Shown here piece by piece: positions 6,664-8,773 of a stretch of DNA of 8,773 nucleotides (positions are counted from its first letter, which is position 1; each line of letters begins with the position of its first letter). A model generated the notes under the pieces. It was not told the origin of the DNA. It made no database searches and saw only the letters and a list, made by a program, of their open reading frames with translations. The translations under genes were made by a program, and so were the position numbers. The DNA is from JAVEVF01 sp034005175 (GTDB taxonomy: Bacteria > Actinomycetota > Coriobacteriia > Anaerosomatales > SLCP01): assembly GCA_034005175.1 (NCBI GenBank), contig JAVEVF010000079.1, positions 1 through 8,773 on the forward strand, read 5' to 3'.

Positions 6664-7662
6664 CTACTGCTTGTCGGAAAGCCAGCTGAACATCCCGCGC
6701 AGATCCTTGCCCACCTCTTCGACAAGGTGCTCGGCGTGTATGCGGCGCATCGCCTTGAAGTGCGGGCTGCCCGCCTTGTTCTCGAGGATCCAATCCCGTG
6801 CGAACTCGCCGTTCTGGATCTCCCAGAGAATCTCGCGCATGGCCTCGCGGGTCTCCTCGGTGACGACACGCGGGCCGCTCACATAGTCGCCATACTCGGC
6901 GGTGTTAGAGATGGAGTCGCGCATCTTCGCCATGCCGCCCTCGTTCATGAGGTCGACGATGAGCTTGAGCTCGTGCAGACACTCGAAGTACGCGATCTCG
7001 GGCTGGTAGCCGGCCTCCACAAGCGTCTCAAAGCCCATCTGCACGAGGTGGGTGACTCCACCGCACAAGACAGCCTGCTCGCCGAAGAGATCGGTCTCGG
7101 TCTCCTCAGAAAAGCTGGTCTCGATGATGGCAGCACGCGCTCCACCGATCCCGGCGGCCCAGGCAAGCGCGGTGTCGCGCGCCTTGCCGGTTGCATCCTG
7201 GTGCACAGCGATGAGACACGGCACGCCCGAGCCCTCAAGAAACACCCTGCGCACCATGTGACCAGGGCCCTTCGGGGCGACCATGATGACATCGACACCC
7301 GCAGGCGCTTCGATCTGACCGTAGTGGATATTGAAGCCATGCGCGAAGACAAGCGCCTTACCCTCGGCCATCGACTCGTGGACCTCCGAGTAGTAGATGG
7401 CAGCCATCGTCTCGTCAGGCGTGAGCATCATGATGATGTCCGCCTCTTGCGCGGCCTCCCGAACAGTCATGACCTTCAGGCCATCGGCGCGCGCGACATC
7501 CCAGCTCTTCGAGTCGGCACGCAAGCCCACGCGCACGTCGCATCCCGAGTCGTGCAGGTTGAGCGCATGGGCGTGACCCTGTGAGCCATATCCGATGACC
7601 GCGATCTTGCGGTCGGTGATGAGGGAGAGGTCGCAGTCCTTCTCATAGAACACGTCAGCCAT
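6664..7662 (-). CDS. ilvC: Ketol-acid reductoisomerase, class I (short form)
   Basis: IlvC performs the Mg-dependent alkyl migration and NAD(P)H reduction of acetolactate and acetohydroxybutyrate, the second common step of valine, leucine and isoleucine synthesis. The protein has 332 residues, typical of the short class. Seen: the Rossmann motif GYGSQG (24-29); the cofactor loop GLRADSKSW (46-54); H108 (FAHGF) and K131 (APKGPGH) of the active site; metal-binding D191 and E195 (TDLFGEQAVLCGG); and E227, E231 and S252 (AYFECLHELK, SISNTAEYG) of the knotted C-terminal domain. The two serines S51 and S53 in the loop suggest NADPH preference, though D50 is unusual. The start is the ATG at 7662, with AAAGGGG (7671-7677) 8 nt before it; the longer open frame extends into ilvN and is not coding. 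It lies 19 bp after ilvN and 11 bp before the aminotransferase. Confidence 0.97.
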   Translation of the reverse strand: MADVFYEKDCDLSLITDRKIAVIGYGSQGHAHALNLHDSGCDVRVGLRADSKSWDVARADGLKVMTVREAAQEADIIMMLTPDETMAAIYYSEVHESMAEGKALVFAHGFNIHYGQIEAPAGVDVIMVAPKGPGHMVRRVFLEGSGVPCLIAVHQDATGKARDTALAWAAGIGGARAAIIETSFSEETETDLFGEQAVLCGGVTHLVQMGFETLVEAGYQPEIAYFECLHELKLIVDLMNEGGMAKMRDSISNTAEYGDYVSGPRVVTEETREAMREILWEIQNGEFARDWILENKAGSPHFKAMRRIHAEHLVEEVGKDLRGMFSWLSDKQ

Positions 7663-7681
7663 CGTTCCGTCCCCTTTCTGC

Positions 7682-8167
7682 CTAGCTATCGCGCGGCGCG
7701 CGTGCCAGGGCGATGCGTCCCGTACGTGCCAGTTCCTTGATACCGTACGCCCGCAGCAGGTCCTCCATGGCCGCAAGCTTCTCCACCGTCCCGGTGGCCT
7801 CGATGGTCATGCTCGTCCTACTCACGTCGATGATCTTGGCGCGAAAGACGTTTGTCACCTCGATGACCTCATGCCTGCGGTCCGGCGGTGCGCTCACCTT
7901 GATGAGCACGAGCTCCCGGTAGACCATCTCGGCAGGGTCGAGATCTTGGATCTTGATGACGTTCACGAGCTTGTGCAGCTGTTTGGTGATCTGCTCGAGC
8001 GGAATCTCCGCCGCGCTCACCACCATGGTGATGCGCGAGAGCGTGGGATGCTCCGTCACGCCCACCGCAAGAGAGTCGATGTTGAAGCCACGACGGGCGA
8101 ACAGCGACGTGACGCGCGTGAGCACGCCGGGCTTGTTTTCCACGAGCACAGAGAGTGTGTGCTGCAT
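7682..8167 (-). CDS. ilvN: Acetolactate synthase small (regulatory) subunit
   Basis: IlvN binds the catalytic subunit IlvB, activates it and in most bacteria confers valine feedback inhibition. The protein has 161 residues, typical of the IlvN/IlvH type. Seen: an N-terminal ACT domain (about 2-75) opening with HTLSVLVENKPGVLTRVTSL and containing RRGFNIDSLAVG (25-36), followed by the C-terminal small-subunit domain (about 85-155) with RELVLIKV (84-91) and the ending RTGRIALAR (148-156). Its ATG follows the ilvB stop with no intervening base (TAG then ATG). Its Shine-Dalgarno GAGGAGGT (8178-8185) lies inside the last ilvB codons, 10 nt upstream, so translation of the two subunits is probably coupled. 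It is often called ilvH in other genomes; the two names cannot be told apart from sequence alone. Confidence 0.97.
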   Translation of the reverse strand: MQHTLSVLVENKPGVLTRVTSLFARRGFNIDSLAVGVTEHPTLSRITMVVSAAEIPLEQITKQLHKLVNVIKIQDLDPAEMVYRELVLIKVSAPPDRRHEVIEVTNVFRAKIIDVSRTSMTIEATGTVEKLAAMEDLLRAYGIKELARTGRIALARAPRDS

Positions 8168-8773
8168 CTACTCCCACACCTCCTCAAGCAAGGCGTCGTC
8201 AAGCATCTCAGAGACCGGACATCCGGGGATGCCGCCGAGCATCTCATCGATGGAGTCGCCCGGAGCCACCATCGGATATACGCACTCGTCGGGCTCGACG
8301 CGCGCGTCTACGATTGCCGGACCGTCAAACGCGAAGGCCGCCTGCAGCGCCTGGTCGAGATCCTCGGGCTTCTCAGCACGTACGCCGAGACACTCATATG
8401 CCTCGGCGAGCTTCACGAAGTCCGGACACGCCTGCGGGAGGATCGACTGGCTGTACCGCTTGCCGTAGAAGAGCTCCTGCCACTGGCGGATCATGCCGAG
8501 AAAGCCGTTGTTGAGGATGACGACCTTCACCGGAAGGTTGTGGATTCGTGCGGTGGCAAGCTCCTGGCTCACCATCTGAAACGAGCCGTCTCCAGCGATA
8601 TCAACCACAAGCGCATCGGGACGGCCGGCTTGCGCGCCGATGGATGCGGGGAAGCCGAACCCCATCGTGCCGAGCCCCCCTGACGAGACCCAGTTGCGCG
8701 GTTCGCGCGCCCTGTGGTACTGAGCCGCCCACATCTGGTTCTGCCCGACCTCGGTGCAGATGATGGTCTCCCG
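8168..8773 (-). CDS. ilvB: Acetolactate synthase large (catalytic) subunit, C-terminal part only
   Basis: IlvB is the thiamine-diphosphate and FAD enzyme that condenses two pyruvates to acetolactate, or pyruvate with 2-ketobutyrate to acetohydroxybutyrate. Only the last 201 codons are present, and the frame is open through the window edge; the Met at 8734 is internal. Seen: TEVGQNQMWAAQY (7-19 of the fragment), SSGGLGTMGFGFPASIGAQ (30-48), and the thiamine-diphosphate motif starting GDGSFQM (61-67) and ending NN (88-89), followed by RQWQELFYGKRYS. This matches the C-terminal domain of acetolactate synthase rather than other members of the thiamine-diphosphate family, and ilvN immediately downstream confirms it. 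Roughly two thirds of the usual protein lies beyond the window. Confidence 0.97.
   Translation of the reverse strand, partial: RETIICTEVGQNQMWAAQYHRAREPRNWVSSGGLGTMGFGFPASIGAQAGRPDALVVDIAGDGSFQMVSQELATARIHNLPVKVVILNNGFLGMIRQWQELFYGKRYSQSILPQACPDFVKLAEAYECLGVRAEKPEDLDQALQAAFAFDGPAIVDARVEPDECVYPMVAPGDSIDEMLGGIPGCPVSEMLDDALLEEVWE
8178..8185 (-). promoter_or_regulatory. ilvN Shine-Dalgarno site embedded in ilvB
   Basis: GAGGAGGT on the minus strand is a near-perfect ribosome-binding sequence, 10 nt before the ilvN ATG. It doubles as the ilvB codons for Glu-Glu-Val just before its stop. It fixes the ilvN start at 8167 and suggests coupled synthesis of the two subunits. Confidence 0.75.

Noticed and set aside
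6653..6793. N-terminal extension of the aminotransferase frame to 6793
   Set aside because: The extra 47 residues overlap the 3' end of ilvC in another frame and look unlike the family, whose conserved N-terminus begins near the ATG at 6652.
6589..7584. Plus-strand open frame of 331 codons opposite ilvC
   Set aside because: The opposite strand encodes a complete KARI. The plus-strand product has no motifs and starts inside the aminotransferase gene; a GC-rich shadow.
7663..7776. N-terminal extension of the ilvC frame to 7776
   Set aside because: The extra 38 residues overlap ilvN, while the ATG at 7662 has a well-placed ribosome-binding site and matches the usual KARI N-terminus.

Overview
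The window is a GC-rich stretch of bacterial chromosome carrying a branched-chain amino acid and serine biosynthesis cluster. Almost all of it is read from the minus strand. In transcription order, from high to low coordinates, the minus-strand genes are: the 3' part of ilvB (acetolactate synthase large subunit), ilvN (small subunit), ilvC (ketol-acid reductoisomerase), a class V aminotransferase of the serine-pyruvate/alanine-glyoxylate type, serA (phosphoglycerate dehydrogenase with ASB and ACT domains), leuA (2-isopropylmalate synthase) and leuC (isopropylmalate dehydratase large subunit, cut by the window start). The short class I KARI, the roughly 420-residue homoaconitase-type LeuC, the aminotransferase next to serA and the GC-rich codon use fit an anaerobic high-GC lineage. 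A Coriobacteriia-like Actinobacterium is my best guess, with a GC-rich clostridial relative as the alternative. This is an inference from gene content, not a database match.

Layout: 8773-5455 is a tight block (ilvB-ilvN-ilvC-aminotransferase-serA) with gaps of 0, 19, 11 and 43 bp, so it is very likely one transcript. A 135-bp gap (3742-3876) separates serA from leuA. It holds a perfect 16-bp inverted repeat with an 8-nt loop and a -10-like hexamer so close to the leuA ATG that leuA may have a leaderless transcript. Between leuA and leuC two small membrane-protein genes lie on the opposite (plus) strand at 1350-2121 and overlap by 17 bp. They converge on leuA and diverge from leuC. leuC has its own extended -10 promoter candidate and a good Shine-Dalgarno site.

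How the genes work together: IlvBN makes acetolactate (and acetohydroxybutyrate), and IlvC isomerises and reduces it on the way to valine, leucine and isoleucine. LeuA draws 2-ketoisovalerate into the leucine branch, where LeuC (with a LeuD expected beyond the window) isomerises isopropylmalate. SerA oxidises 3-phosphoglycerate, and the neighbouring aminotransferase most plausibly fills the phosphoserine transaminase step.

The least ordinary part is the plus-strand pair. The first protein resembles the C-terminal core of small exosortase/archaeosortase transpeptidases (conserved-looking Asn-x-x-Arg and His in membrane segments) but contains no cysteine at all. The position where the catalytic Cys would be expected reads Phe-Asn-Gly. 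Its overlapping partner is an unrecognised four-helix membrane protein. This pair and the long palindrome upstream of leuA are the two items most worth following up.
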